Positions 1 through 6,846 are shown, counted from the stretch's first letter. The stretch is DNA of 10,366 nucleotides from Clostridium sp. UBA1056 (GCA_002316385.1 DCDL01000023.1:64766-75131); one strand, 5' to 3'. Made by a program: numbers and translations. The notes: a model not told the origin generated them from the sequence alone.

Positions 1-110
1 TATTTTCAGATGCCTTAAAAATGAATTAACTGTGACATGTATAGAAATTAAGTAGTTTTAGTATTAAAATGGGATTATAGTTAAATTTTAATATAAAGGT
101 AGGGATTAGG

Positions 111-1514
111 ATGTATAAAAAACAAATAGAGGAGTACTTTGAAAGTCATAAAGATGAAATGTTAAATAACATATGTGATTTAATAAGAATAAGAAGTGAC
201 AGATCAGAGGCAAAAGAAGGAATGCCTTTTGGGGAAGGTCCTGCGAAAGCTCTTGAAGCCGCTTTATCTCTAGCAAACAAAATGGGATTTGAAACTAAGA
301 ACTATGATAATTATGTAGGAGCTATTGACTTTAATGATAAAGAGAAGCAACTGGATATTTTAGCGCATCTAGATGTAGTACCTGTTAGTGATGACTGGAC
401 AGTTACAAAACCTTTCGAACCACTTATAAAGGATGGTAAATTATATGGTAGAGGTTCAGCAGATGATAAGGGACCAGCTTTAGCAGCATTATATGCTTTA
501 AAGGCAGTTAAAGATTTAAATATACCTTTAAATAAAAATGTTCGTCTTATATTAGGTACAGACGAGGAGTGTGGAAGCTCTGATATAGCATATTACTATA
601 AAAAAGAGAAAGAAGCACCTATGACCTTTTCACCTGATGCAGATTTTCCAGTTATAAATATTGAAAAGGGAGGACTACATAGTCCTTTTGAAAGTAAATT
701 TGAAGAAGATAAAAATCTTCCAAGAGTTATTTCTATGACAAGTGGAGTAAAGGTAAATGTAGTACCAGATGCTGCTACTGCGGTGGTAGAAGGATTCACA
801 GAGGAAGAAATAAATAAATATTGTGAAGATGCAGCTAAAAGTACAAGCTTGAAGTTTACCTTTAATAAAGATGATGAAAGATGGATTATAAACGCTAAGG
901 GAGCTGGAGCACATGCATCTACTCCTCAAAATGGGAATAATGCCCTTACAGGAATGATAGAATTACTTGCATCTATGCCATGTGCTATGAGTGAAGGATT
1001 TAAGAGACTATGTGCTGTTAATAAGTTATTCCCTCATGGAGATTTTAAAGGAGAAGCTTGTGGTGTTAAGATGAGTGATGAACTTTCTGGAGAATTAACC
1101 ATGACTTTAAATATATTTAAATATAATACTACAGAATTAAGTGGAACTTTTGATTGTAGAGCACCACTTTGTGCAACTAATGAAAATTTACGTGATGTTG
1201 TAAGAGATAATATGGCAAAGGATAATATAATTTTATCTAAGGATGATATGTTCTCAGCTCATCATGTAGATGAAAACTCTGAATTTATACAAACTCTTTT
1301 AAGATGCTATGAAGAGTATAGTGGACAAAAAGGTAAATGTATAGCTATAGGTGGCGGTACTTATGTTCACCATCTTAAAAATGGAGTAGCCTTTGGATGT
1401 ACAATGCCAGGTACTGATAATAATTTACACGGTGATGACGAGTTTGCTGTAATAGATGAGCTTATACTTGGTGCTAAAATCTTCACTCAAGTAATTATTG
1501 ATTTATGTAAATAG
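111..1514 (+). CDS. pepV: PepV-type dipeptidase, M20 metallopeptidase family
   Basis: Predicted cytoplasmic two-zinc dipeptidase that cleaves dipeptides, or close amino-acyl substrates, in peptide use. The 467-residue length matches PepV (about 470). Visible catalytic set: H86 and D88 in LAHLDVVP; the bridging Asp in GRGSADDKGP (residues 113-121); E152/E153 in TDEECGSSD, giving the general base and a metal ligand; D176 in SPDADFP; H268 in GAGAHASTP from the lid domain; and H440 in NNLHGDDE. All ligands are present, so the enzyme should be active. There is no signal peptide or membrane segment. The ATG follows AGGG at 101-104 with a 6-base gap. A TATAGT at 76-81 could be a -10 box, but no good -35 lies in front of it. 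The gene appears monocistronic and ends at a strong terminator. The family assignment is firm; the exact substrate (dipeptide or a related compound) is inference. Confidence 0.95.
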   Translation: MYKKQIEEYFESHKDEMLNNICDLIRIRSDRSEAKEGMPFGEGPAKALEAALSLANKMGFETKNYDNYVGAIDFNDKEKQLDILAHLDVVPVSDDWTVTKPFEPLIKDGKLYGRGSADDKGPALAALYALKAVKDLNIPLNKNVRLILGTDEECGSSDIAYYYKKEKEAPMTFSPDADFPVINIEKGGLHSPFESKFEEDKNLPRVISMTSGVKVNVVPDAATAVVEGFTEEEINKYCEDAAKSTSLKFTFNKDDERWIINAKGAGAHASTPQNGNNALTGMIELLASMPCAMSEGFKRLCAVNKLFPHGDFKGEACGVKMSDELSGELTMTLNIFKYNTTELSGTFDCRAPLCATNENLRDVVRDNMAKDNIILSKDDMFSAHHVDENSEFIQTLLRCYEEYSGQKGKCIAIGGGTYVHHLKNGVAFGCTMPGTDNNLHGDDEFAVIDELILGAKIFTQVIIDLCK

Positions 1515-1529
1515 TATATTGAAGCTTAG

Positions 1530-1582
1530 TAGCCTAGTTAGGGTAGATAAAATGTAGATTTTATTTATTCTTAACTAGGCTA
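1530..1582 (+). terminator. Intrinsic terminator of pepV
   Basis: The outer stem is an exact 11-bp inverted repeat (TAGCCTAGTTA with TAACTAGGCTA). Inside it a second AT-rich stem (AGATAAAAT with ATTTTATTT, one G.U pair) extends the hairpin. A T-rich run, TATCTTTATTTT, follows. It begins 15 bases after the pepV stop codon. Confidence 0.85.
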
Positions 1583-1714
1583 TCTTTATTTTGTATGTAA
1601 AAACAGCTATTTGCCTAGTAAAACTATCTAATGATACTAGAGGTTATTTATGCTTAAACATAGAATAATCAAGGTATGAAAGATAATAAGTATATGAAAT
1701 ACTCATAGATATAG

Positions 1715-1748
1715 TAACTATATAACTTTTTAAAAAGTTATATAGTTA
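1715..1748. repeat. Perfect 34-bp palindrome
   Basis: Two 17-base arms meet with no spacer: TAACTATATAACTTTTT followed by its exact reverse complement. No T-tract follows on the + strand, so it is not a standard terminator. Function unknown; it could be a dimeric-protein site, a cruciform-forming element or an RNA hairpin. Confidence 0.9.
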
Positions 1749-1766
1749 AATATTTAAAATTTTGCG

Positions 1767-1812
1767 TATATAAAATTTTATAAAGTTAACTTTGGAAATA
1801 TATAAAATTTTA
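1767..1812 (+). repeat. Direct repeat of 14 bases
   Basis: TATATAAAATTTTA occurs at 1767-1780 and again at 1799-1812. The 32-base offset is about three helical turns, so both copies would face the same side of the helix. The composition is pure A/T, so chance is a real alternative. Confidence 0.6.
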
Positions 1813-1844
1813 GATAGATAACTATATAAATAGATAACTATCTA
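1811..1844. repeat. Symmetric AT-rich hairpin
   Basis: Stem TAGATAG/CTATCTA (1811-1817 and 1838-1844), then a symmetric ATAA/ATAA internal loop, an inner stem CTAT/ATAG, and an ATAA apical loop at 1826-1829. The whole element is a mirror-like inverted repeat overlapping the end of the second direct repeat. Confidence 0.6.
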
Positions 1845-2008
1845 TATAGGAAAAATTTTAATGTGATACAATAAATTGTTAACATTTTTCATATGAAAAG
1901 CCATATATTTTATTATCAAAATCTATTAAAATAAGTTTATTATTTATAATTAATATGTGATATTATGTTACCATAGATGGAGGTTATAAGGAGAAGGTGA
2001 GATATTTG

Positions 2009-3376
2009 ATGGAGCTTAACTACAGTGGATTAACTGGGGATGTGATTACAAGAGATGACCATAGCTATGAGATAGATAGAAAACAATGGAATAGAGCCAT
2101 TGAAAAATATCCTTTAGTAATAGTGTATTGTTACAATCATGAAGATGTTCAAAATGCAATATTCTGGGCTAGAGAAAACTCTGTTTCCATTAGGATAAGA
2201 TCAGGTGGACATCACTATGAAGGATATTCCACTGGCAATGATGTAATCATTATTGATGTTAGCAGAATGAATGGAATTTATATAGATGAAGACAAAGGTA
2301 TAGTTAAGATAGATGGTGGAGTTAGAAATAGAGAAATGTATGAAGCTTTAGGATCAAAAGGATATCCTTTCTCAGGAGGTGGATGCCCAACCGTTGGAGT
2401 TGTAGGTTTTACCTTAGGTGGTGGATGGGGTTATTCTTGTAGACTTCTTGGACTTGGATGTGATAGTTTAAAGGAAGTAGAACTTATAGATTATGAAGGT
2501 AAAGTTATAATTGCTAATAAGGAATGTAATGAGGATTTATTTTGGGCTTGCACTGGAGGTGGTGGTGGCAACTTTGGAGTAGTTGTTAGCATGACTTTTA
2601 CTTTGCCAGATAAAATAGACAAAGCCACTTTAATAAATATTGAGTATCCTAATATGACTAGAAATGGAATGCTTAATATATTTGGCATTTGGCAGAAAAC
2701 TTTTAAGAACCTAGATGAAAGAATGAATATAAAACTAGCTATATACAATTCAAAGTATAAAGGTATGGGAGCTAAGATAACAGGAGTATTTTATGGTGAA
2801 ACAGAAGAAGCTAATAAACTTCTAATGCCATTTAAAGCCATTGCAGCTAATATGAATATAACTATGGAGTATACTTCAGTTCTAGAAGTAAATAGAAAGA
2901 TTCAAGATAGTCATCCAGATTATGAAAGCTACAAATCCACAGGAAGATTTGTACAGAGGGACTATACTAAGGATGAGATGATGGCACTTACAGATTTAAT
3001 ATATAGTAGAGCAAAGGGAGCTATTTATAATGCCCTATCACTATATGGATTAGGTGGAGCTGTTGCAAAGGTAGATAAAAGGGAAACTGCTTTTTATTAT
3101 AGAGATGCTATAGCTATCATGGGTTTACAATCTGTTTGGGAAGAGCCAGAATATACACCTTTTAATAGATCATGGGTTATAGATAAAATTAAGTATATAG
3201 GATCAGTTACAGAAGGTTCGTTTATTAATTTCCCATTTAAAGAGCTTTCTAATTATGAAGAGCAGTACTATGGTGAAAATATAAGTAGACTAAAAAGTAT
3301 TAAAGAGAAATATGATCCCAAGAATATATTTGATTTTCAACAAGCTATTAAATCTATAGAAAATAATGAAAAATAG
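2009..3376 (+). CDS. FAD-linked oxidoreductase, berberine bridge enzyme-like (BBE) family
   Basis: Oxidises an alcohol, sugar or similar group using covalently bound FAD; the substrate is unknown. Numbered from ATG 2009 (455 residues), the N-terminal PCMH-type FAD domain holds RSGGHHY with H68, the expected 8-alpha-histidyl FAD site. CPTVG follows with C126, the expected 6-S-cysteinyl site, and then LGGGWGYSCRLLGLGCD. The second part of the FAD domain has DLFWACTGGGGGNFGVV at about 176-192. The C-terminus carries the BBE signature (YYGEN, then KYDPKNIFDFQQAI). There is no signal peptide. The start is uncertain. GTG 1997 adds four residues but sits only 3 bases after GGAG. ATG 2009 has AAGGTG at 1995-2000 at better spacing and fits the usual family N-terminus, so it is preferred. 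The gene stands alone, which gives no substrate hint. Confidence 0.9.
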   Translation: MELNYSGLTGDVITRDDHSYEIDRKQWNRAIEKYPLVIVYCYNHEDVQNAIFWARENSVSIRIRSGGHHYEGYSTGNDVIIIDVSRMNGIYIDEDKGIVKIDGGVRNREMYEALGSKGYPFSGGGCPTVGVVGFTLGGGWGYSCRLLGLGCDSLKEVELIDYEGKVIIANKECNEDLFWACTGGGGGNFGVVVSMTFTLPDKIDKATLINIEYPNMTRNGMLNIFGIWQKTFKNLDERMNIKLAIYNSKYKGMGAKITGVFYGETEEANKLLMPFKAIAANMNITMEYTSVLEVNRKIQDSHPDYESYKSTGRFVQRDYTKDEMMALTDLIYSRAKGAIYNALSLYGLGGAVAKVDKRETAFYYRDAIAIMGLQSVWEEPEYTPFNRSWVIDKIKYIGSVTEGSFINFPFKELSNYEEQYYGENISRLKSIKEKYDPKNIFDFQQAIKSIENNEK

Positions 3377-3394
3377 ATTGTATAATATATATGC

Positions 3395-3430
3395 AGAAAT
3401 CCCTGTAATACTTATATTACAGGGATTTCT
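3395..3430 (+). terminator. Strong hairpin after the BBE-like gene
   Basis: A perfect 16-bp stem with a CTTA loop (AGAAATCCCTGTAATA and its exact reverse complement) begins 18 bases after the stop codon. The following sequence, AATAAGTTTTGGG, has only a short T-run. It may stop transcription, or mainly protect the 3' end of the mRNA. Confidence 0.75.
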
Positions 3431-3441
3431 AATAAGTTTTG

Positions 3442-3529
3442 GGTTTGTATAGACTCTAGTTCAATTTCCTTTAGAAGTTCCTGGGGGGGATTTAAAAGGG
3501 ATTTTTATGAACTTAGAGTATGTATAAAC
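3442..3529. repeat. Long imperfect inverted repeat in the convergent spacer
   Basis: GTTTGTATAGACTCTAGTTCA (from 3442; 20 bases shown fit the arm, last base at about 3463) pairs with the segment 3508-3529, with one bulge and a few mismatches. The core is ACTCTA-GTTCA with TGAAC-T-TAGAGT. Inside, TTCCTTT near 3465-3471 can pair with AAAGGGA at 3495-3501, leaving a loop that contains a G7 tract at 3483-3489. It lies between two convergent genes and could be an extra terminator, a 3'-UTR structure or a small RNA. Function not assigned. Confidence 0.5.
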
Positions 3530-3557
3530 TACAACCTAGAATATGCTAGGCTGTAGT
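3528..3557 (-). terminator. Probable terminator of ymaF
   Basis: A 12-base inverted repeat (ACTACAACCTAG with CTAGGCTGTAGT, one mismatch) has a 6-base loop and lies 34 bases past the ymaF stop codon. Read on the minus strand, TTTATAC follows the stem, so the T-run is weak. Confidence 0.55.
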
Positions 3558-3590
3558 CATTATATACTATAGTAAATCAATTTAAATTGT

Positions 3591-4142
3591 TTATAATCTT
3601 CTTCTGTCTCTTTCACAGTCAGCTGGTGATTCGATTAGAGTTGCGAATTGGAATTCATGTCTATGACCATCGTTACAAGAAGTTCTTCCTGTTACAAAGT
3701 GAACGTGCTTTCCACGTCCAACAGGAATAGCTGGACCAGTTATAACACAAATTTCATGGTTGTGATCAACAAAGGTATCAGTTCTTGTTTCAATTCTGTG
3801 AACGTGTGAATTACCACGAGGAATAGCTGGGCCACTTACGCCAGCAAATCTATGGTTGTGAATAACGCACTCATCACAAGCAAATTTTGTGCTACCTTGA
3901 AATTCATGAACGTGTCTTTGTCTTCTTCTTTCATTTTCTCTTTCTTCTTCTCTTTCTTCTTCTCTTTCACATTCTCTGTCTCTGTTAGATTCTCTGCCAC
4001 ATTCGTTGCATTCTCTTTCTCTTTCTCTATCGAATCTACATAATCTATCGCGCTCAGATTCTTCTTCATCAAAGTTACGCTCATCGAATCTAAAGAAATC
4101 CTCAAAGTCGTCGAAATCGCGATTATCAAATCTATTACTCAT
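3591..4142 (-). CDS. ymaF: YmaF family protein with charged repeat N-terminus
   Basis: 183 residues. Residues 77-173 are a YmaF-family domain, with HVHEFQGST, NHRFAGVSGPAIP, ITGPAIPVGRGKHVHFVTG and GHRHEFQFATLIE. The family has no established function. The domain is a triplicate of about 33-36 residues, each unit opening with HVH and carrying a second HxH: H77/H79, H95/H97, H113/H115, H127/H129, H146/H148, H160/H162. Residues 1-76 are low-complexity and mixed-charge (Asp/Phe, then Glu/Arg), with CNEC at 45-48. A second CxxC, CDEC, lies at 89-92. The His and Cys pairs suggest metal binding (inference). C-ending codons such as TTC, GAC and AAC, plus CGC/CGT, are commoner than in the neighbours, as in highly expressed genes of AT-rich bacteria. 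Promoter and ribosome-site features are listed separately. No signal peptide or membrane segment. Confidence 0.88.
   Translation of the reverse strand: MSNRFDNRDFDDFEDFFRFDERNFDEEESERDRLCRFDRERERECNECGRESNRDRECEREEEREEERENERRRQRHVHEFQGSTKFACDECVIHNHRFAGVSGPAIPRGNSHVHRIETRTDTFVDHNHEICVITGPAIPVGRGKHVHFVTGRTSCNDGHRHEFQFATLIESPADCERDRRRL
3938..3968 (-). repeat. 12-bp tandem repeat inside ymaF
   Basis: CTCTTTCTTCTT (+ strand) is repeated at 3938-3949 and 3950-3961, with a partial third copy to 3968. It encodes the EEER repeats of the N-terminus. Each unit is a multiple of three, so slippage would change length without breaking the frame. The surrounding stretch is almost wholly polypyrimidine on the + strand. 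Confidence 0.85.
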
Positions 4143-4151
4143 CTAAAAATA

Positions 4152-4158
4152 CCCCCCC
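4152..4158 (-). promoter_or_regulatory. G7 tract at the ymaF ribosome-binding position
   Basis: On the coding (minus) strand seven consecutive G lie 9 bases before the ymaF ATG, and no AGGAGG-like site is nearby. The G-run must serve as the Shine-Dalgarno, using G.U pairing. It is unusual beside the GGAGG-type sites of the other genes here. Confidence 0.6.
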
Positions 4159-4177
4159 GTGCCTTATCGGCATACTA

Positions 4178-4206
4178 TATACTATGACTTCTAGAATATA
4201 TTGGTT
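4178..4206 (-). promoter_or_regulatory. Sigma-K-like promoter of ymaF
   Basis: On the minus strand AACC (4203-4206) is followed by a 16-base spacer and CATAGTATA (4178-4186). This matches the Bacillus sigma-K pattern mACm, 16-17 bases, CATAnnnTA at every fixed position. Transcription would start near 4170, about 28 bases before the ATG. No good sigma-A pair is seen nearby. A short GC hairpin (TGCC/GGCA) lies in the leader just before the G7 tract. Confidence 0.5.
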
Positions 4207-4578
4207 ACATGTTTAATATTTTTTATATATTTTTTCTAATATATTTGTTAGTATAGATATATCTATGACATAACATTTGAATTAGGTAGATAGATCTTAT
4301 AACATAAAGAAAGAGATAAGTTTCAACGATTATAAATTTATAATTAAAGATATAGATAGAAACAGGATAAAAAATCAGAATGTATACATAATTTAGAAAT
4401 TAAGCATATAATATGGTAAATGTATTTTATAGATTAAGTGTTTATAAATATAAAAATATTTATAAAATTAGAGCTATAATATGCAAATAGAGATATTAAA
4501 GTGGTATAATTAAAGTAATAATATAAAAGGGTGAATGGAAGATGTAAAATTAAATATAAAAATCTGTTGATATTTATA
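4207..4578. other. AT-rich divergent spacer, no gene seen
   Basis: No supported gene. It contains a 14-base palindrome (ATAGATATATCTAT, 4253-4266), several isolated TATAAT boxes (4475-4480 and 4505-4510) without good -35 partners, and a hairpin listed separately. An 11-codon ATG frame starting at 4534 follows AAAAGGGTG, but it is too short and too closely spaced to call. Confidence 0.5.
4441..4466. repeat. AT-only hairpin
   Basis: Perfect 11-bp inverted repeat (TTTATAAATAT and ATATTTATAAA) with an AAAA loop. It is made only of A and T, so it would be thermally weak. No T-tract follows. Confidence 0.6.
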
Positions 4579-4606
4579 TTGTATTAAAGGTCTATATTAT
4601 TATAAT
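4579..4606 (+). promoter_or_regulatory. Possible sigma-A promoter of the CorC-like gene
   Basis: TTGTAT (4579-4584), a 16-base spacer and a consensus TATAAT (4601-4606), about 55 bases before the start codon. The -35 box matches only half of TTGACA. An alternative -35, TTGATA at 4567-4572, would need a longer spacer. Confidence 0.35.
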
Positions 4607-4660
4607 TATTATGGTAATATAGGTAAGTTAAAGCGTTAAATTTAGGGGGAAAGAGTATTA

Positions 4661-5944
4661 ATGGACGATGGTAGTATTATGCTGATTATTAGTATTGCAG
4701 TACTAATTTTAATGTCAGCATATTTTTCTGCAACTGAGACTGCATTCTCAAGTTTAAATAAAGTAAGGTTAAAAAGTATGGCTAATGGTGGTAATCACAG
4801 AGCGAAACAGACATTAGTCTTATCAGAGGATTTTGATAATATACTTTCAACTATATTAATAGGAAATAATATAGTAAATATATTATCAGCATCTATTGCT
4901 ACTATATTATTTACTACGCATTTTGGTAATTCTGGAGTTACTATATCAACTATAGTAATGACCATCCTTGTACTGATATTTGGAGAAATATCACCTAAAA
5001 GTATTGCAAAGGAATCACCTGAAAAGTTTGCAATATTTTCTACACCAATTTTAAAAATATTTATGGCTATATTTACTCCTTTTAATTATTTATTTAGCCT
5101 TTGGAAAAAGTTACTATATAAGATATTTAAAGTAGAAAATAGAAAGTCTATAACAGAGGATGAATTACTTACAATTGTAGAGGAAGCAGAAAATGATGGT
5201 GGAATTGACAAGCATGAGAGTAAGTTAATACAATCAGCTATAGAATTTAATGATCTTGATGCAAAAGAAATATTAACTTCGAGAGTAGATTTAATTGCTC
5301 TTTCAAGTACAGCTTCAATAGATGAAGTTAAGGAAGTATTTAAAAACAATAATTTTTCAAGAATCCCAGTATATGAAAATACTATTGACAAGATTATTGG
5401 AGTTATACATCAAAGGGATTTCTATGATTTTCTAGAAAACGGAGATTCAGATATAAAAAATATAATAAAACCAATTATTTGTGTTACACCTAATACAAAG
5501 ATACCTCAGCTGCTTCATAATTTTCAAAAATCAAAAAATCATATGGCAGTTGTTGTTGATGAGTTCGGAGGAACTAGGGGAATTGTAACTCTAGAAGATA
5601 TATTAGAGGAACTAGTGGGAGAAATTTGGGACGAACATGATGAGGTTATAGAATATTTTAAAAAGATAGATAAAGATAAATATTTAGTAATGTGCTCTGC
5701 TGACTTGAAGGATTTATTTGATAAGTTTGATTTGGACTGTGATGAAGATGACTATGAATCTAATACAGTAAGTGGTTGGGTGTTAGAGGAGTTTGGTCAT
5801 ATACCTAAGGTTGGAGATAGCTTTATGTATGAAAACTTACTAGTTACAGTAACAAAGACAAATTATACAAGAGTTCTTGAAGTGAGTATAGAATATAATC
5901 AATTAGAGTATAAAGAAAATATAAGTAGGCAAGTTTCCTGCTAA
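4661..5944 (+). CDS. CNNM/CorC (hemolysin C-like) membrane protein with CBS pair
   Basis: Integral membrane protein of the family linked to Mg2+ (possibly Co2+) export or homeostasis; older annotations call it hemolysin, without good evidence for lysis. The domains are in the standard order. The DUF21/CNNM membrane part covers about 1-155, with SATETAFSS at 23-31 and FGEISPKSIA at 107-116, and hydrophobic segments near 5-24, 60-86, 92-110 and 122-150. A CBS-domain pair follows at about 205-320, including FSRIPVYE, IIGVIHQRDF and EFGGTRGIVTLEDILEELVGE. A CorC/HlyC C-terminal domain lies at about 338-412 (YLVMCSADLKDL, NTVSGWVLEEFG). The 427-residue length is normal. The start is well supported by AGGGGGAAAG at 4644-4653, with a 7-base gap. 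The transport direction and ion cannot be read from sequence. Confidence 0.93.
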   Translation: MDDGSIMLIISIAVLILMSAYFSATETAFSSLNKVRLKSMANGGNHRAKQTLVLSEDFDNILSTILIGNNIVNILSASIATILFTTHFGNSGVTISTIVMTILVLIFGEISPKSIAKESPEKFAIFSTPILKIFMAIFTPFNYLFSLWKKLLYKIFKVENRKSITEDELLTIVEEAENDGGIDKHESKLIQSAIEFNDLDAKEILTSRVDLIALSSTASIDEVKEVFKNNNFSRIPVYENTIDKIIGVIHQRDFYDFLENGDSDIKNIIKPIICVTPNTKIPQLLHNFQKSKNHMAVVVDEFGGTRGIVTLEDILEELVGEIWDEHDEVIEYFKKIDKDKYLVMCSADLKDLFDKFDLDCDEDDYESNTVSGWVLEEFGHIPKVGDSFMYENLLVTVTKTNYTRVLEVSIEYNQLEYKENISRQVSC

Positions 5945-5952
5945 TATGAATA

Positions 5953-5987
5953 AAAAGCATTAGTAACTTTAAGTTATTAATGCTTTT
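5953..5987. terminator. Bidirectional terminator between convergent genes
   Basis: A 15-bp stem (AAAAGCATTAGTAAC with GTTATTAATGCTTTT, one G.U pair) has a TTTAA loop. On the + strand the arm runs into TTTTATTT; on the minus strand the mirror side gives GCTTTTTATT. It can serve both the CorC-like gene and the YhhN gene. Confidence 0.85.
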
Positions 5988-6040
5988 ATTTATATATAAT
6001 TTTATATTTTTATTAAAAACCTGAGATGTTTAGCATAATT

Positions 6041-6721
6041 TTAGAATGTAAGACTTAGAGCTATAAGACCTTGTCCTATATAGTAACATAACAAATTCAG
6101 AGCTGTCATATAAGAAGGTGATTTTTTATGAAAATATATAAAACATAAAATTAGATCAGATAGCAAGAAGAGACACGCACCTACTATGATAAGAATGGTA
6201 CTCCAAAAGTTATCATGAATTAATGAAGTTAAAGCTAGAGCTCGTGTGAACATGAAGCTAATTATAATAGAGTAAGTAACAACTAGTTTATATGCACCTT
6301 TAAAATCAAAGCCTTTTATTAGGTTTAAAAATAGAATAGACATTATTGAAATTAATATAAATAATAAAATATGCCACACTAATACAGGTGTAAGAGTGGA
6401 GAAGGCTATAGAAAAAAATATATGAGCAATAGAAAAACTACTTAATCCATATACAAACATTTTACTAACCTTATCAGATCTACTATTATTAAAGGCAAGA
6501 AATACGTCTCCAATTAGAGAGAATATTAATGCTAGAAGTATAAAGATGAAATATTGAGAATTAGAATAAACAGATTTATAACCACATATACATATGGCTA
6601 TAAATAATAAGCTGGTAATTGTTTTAATAATTGGCATTCTGTAGCCATGAGGATGATAATTAAAGTATATTAGAAATCCTAGCGATACTAACATAAATAG
6701 AAAAAATACAAGTGATAACAT
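6041..6721 (-). CDS. YhhN family (lysoplasmalogenase-like) membrane protein
   Basis: Predicted integral membrane enzyme that hydrolyses the vinyl-ether bond of lysoplasmalogens, as shown for the animal homologue TMEM86B and reported for some bacterial YhhN proteins. The 226 residues form about eight hydrophobic segments. Family hallmarks are GDVFLAF at 71-77, GACLFLLSD at 181-189 and YYIGQGLIALSL near the C-terminus. The ATG at 6721 is chosen because AAAAGGAGA (6729-6737 on the minus strand) lies 7 bases before it. A longer frame from 6802 adds 27 residues but has no ribosome site and would hold the real one inside the coding region. Clostridia make plasmalogens, so the substrate is plausible, but activity is inferred only from family. 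The upstream TATAAT at 6756-6761 lacks a well-spaced -35; a TTGACA at 6788-6793 is too far away. Confidence 0.85.
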   Translation of the reverse strand: MLSLVFFLFMLVSLGFLIYFNYHPHGYRMPIIKTITSLLFIAICICGYKSVYSNSQYFIFILLALIFSLIGDVFLAFNNSRSDKVSKMFVYGLSSFSIAHIFFSIAFSTLTPVLVWHILLFILISIMSILFLNLIKGFDFKGAYKLVVTYSIIISFMFTRALALTSLIHDNFWSTILIIVGACLFLLSDLILCFIYFHKKSPSYMTALNLLCYYIGQGLIALSLTF

Positions 6722-6846
6722 ACTTAAATCTCCTTTTAATACTGATATTAAAATTATTATATCATACATTACATATAAGTAAAACAATGTCAAGGAATAC
6801 ATACATCTTTTTAATAAATATACAATAATCTAATAAAAAATATATA

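Larger units (their letters stand above)
1583..1996. other. AT-rich intergenic region with repeats, no gene seen
   Basis: No convincing open reading frame is present on either strand. The stretch holds a perfect palindrome, a 14-base direct repeat and a symmetric hairpin, listed separately, and presumably the promoter of the downstream oxidoreductase. Candidate promoter elements are weak. A TATAAT at 1945-1950 lacks a -35. A sigma-E-like pair is possible (ATA at 1846-1848, 16-base spacer, GATACAAT at 1865-1872), as is a sigma-K-like pair (AACA at 1881-1884, 17-base spacer, CATATATTT at 1902-1910). In sequence this AT-rich such matches arise easily by chance, so none is called. Confidence 0.5.

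Noticed and set aside
3407..3515. Possible small pseudogene on the minus strand, with a frameshift at the C7 run, reading QELLKEIELESIQTQN
   Set aside because: It has no start codon, is about 50 codons even after repair, overlaps inverted repeats that constrain both strands, and is not recognised as any family.
3836..4129. Open frames of 97 codons (minus) and 63 codons (plus) overlapping ymaF
   Set aside because: Both are low-complexity shadows of the polypurine repeat in ymaF, which has clear family similarity in its own frame.
4534..4569. 11-codon frame MEDVKLNIKIC before the CorC-like gene
   Set aside because: It is too short, its G-rich upstream run is too close to the ATG, and there is no terminator or attenuator structure beside it.
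6722..6802. Longer YhhN start at 6802 adding 27 residues
   Set aside because: The strong site AAAAGGAGA at 6729-6737 lies inside this extension at ideal spacing for ATG 6721. The extension itself lacks a ribosome site.
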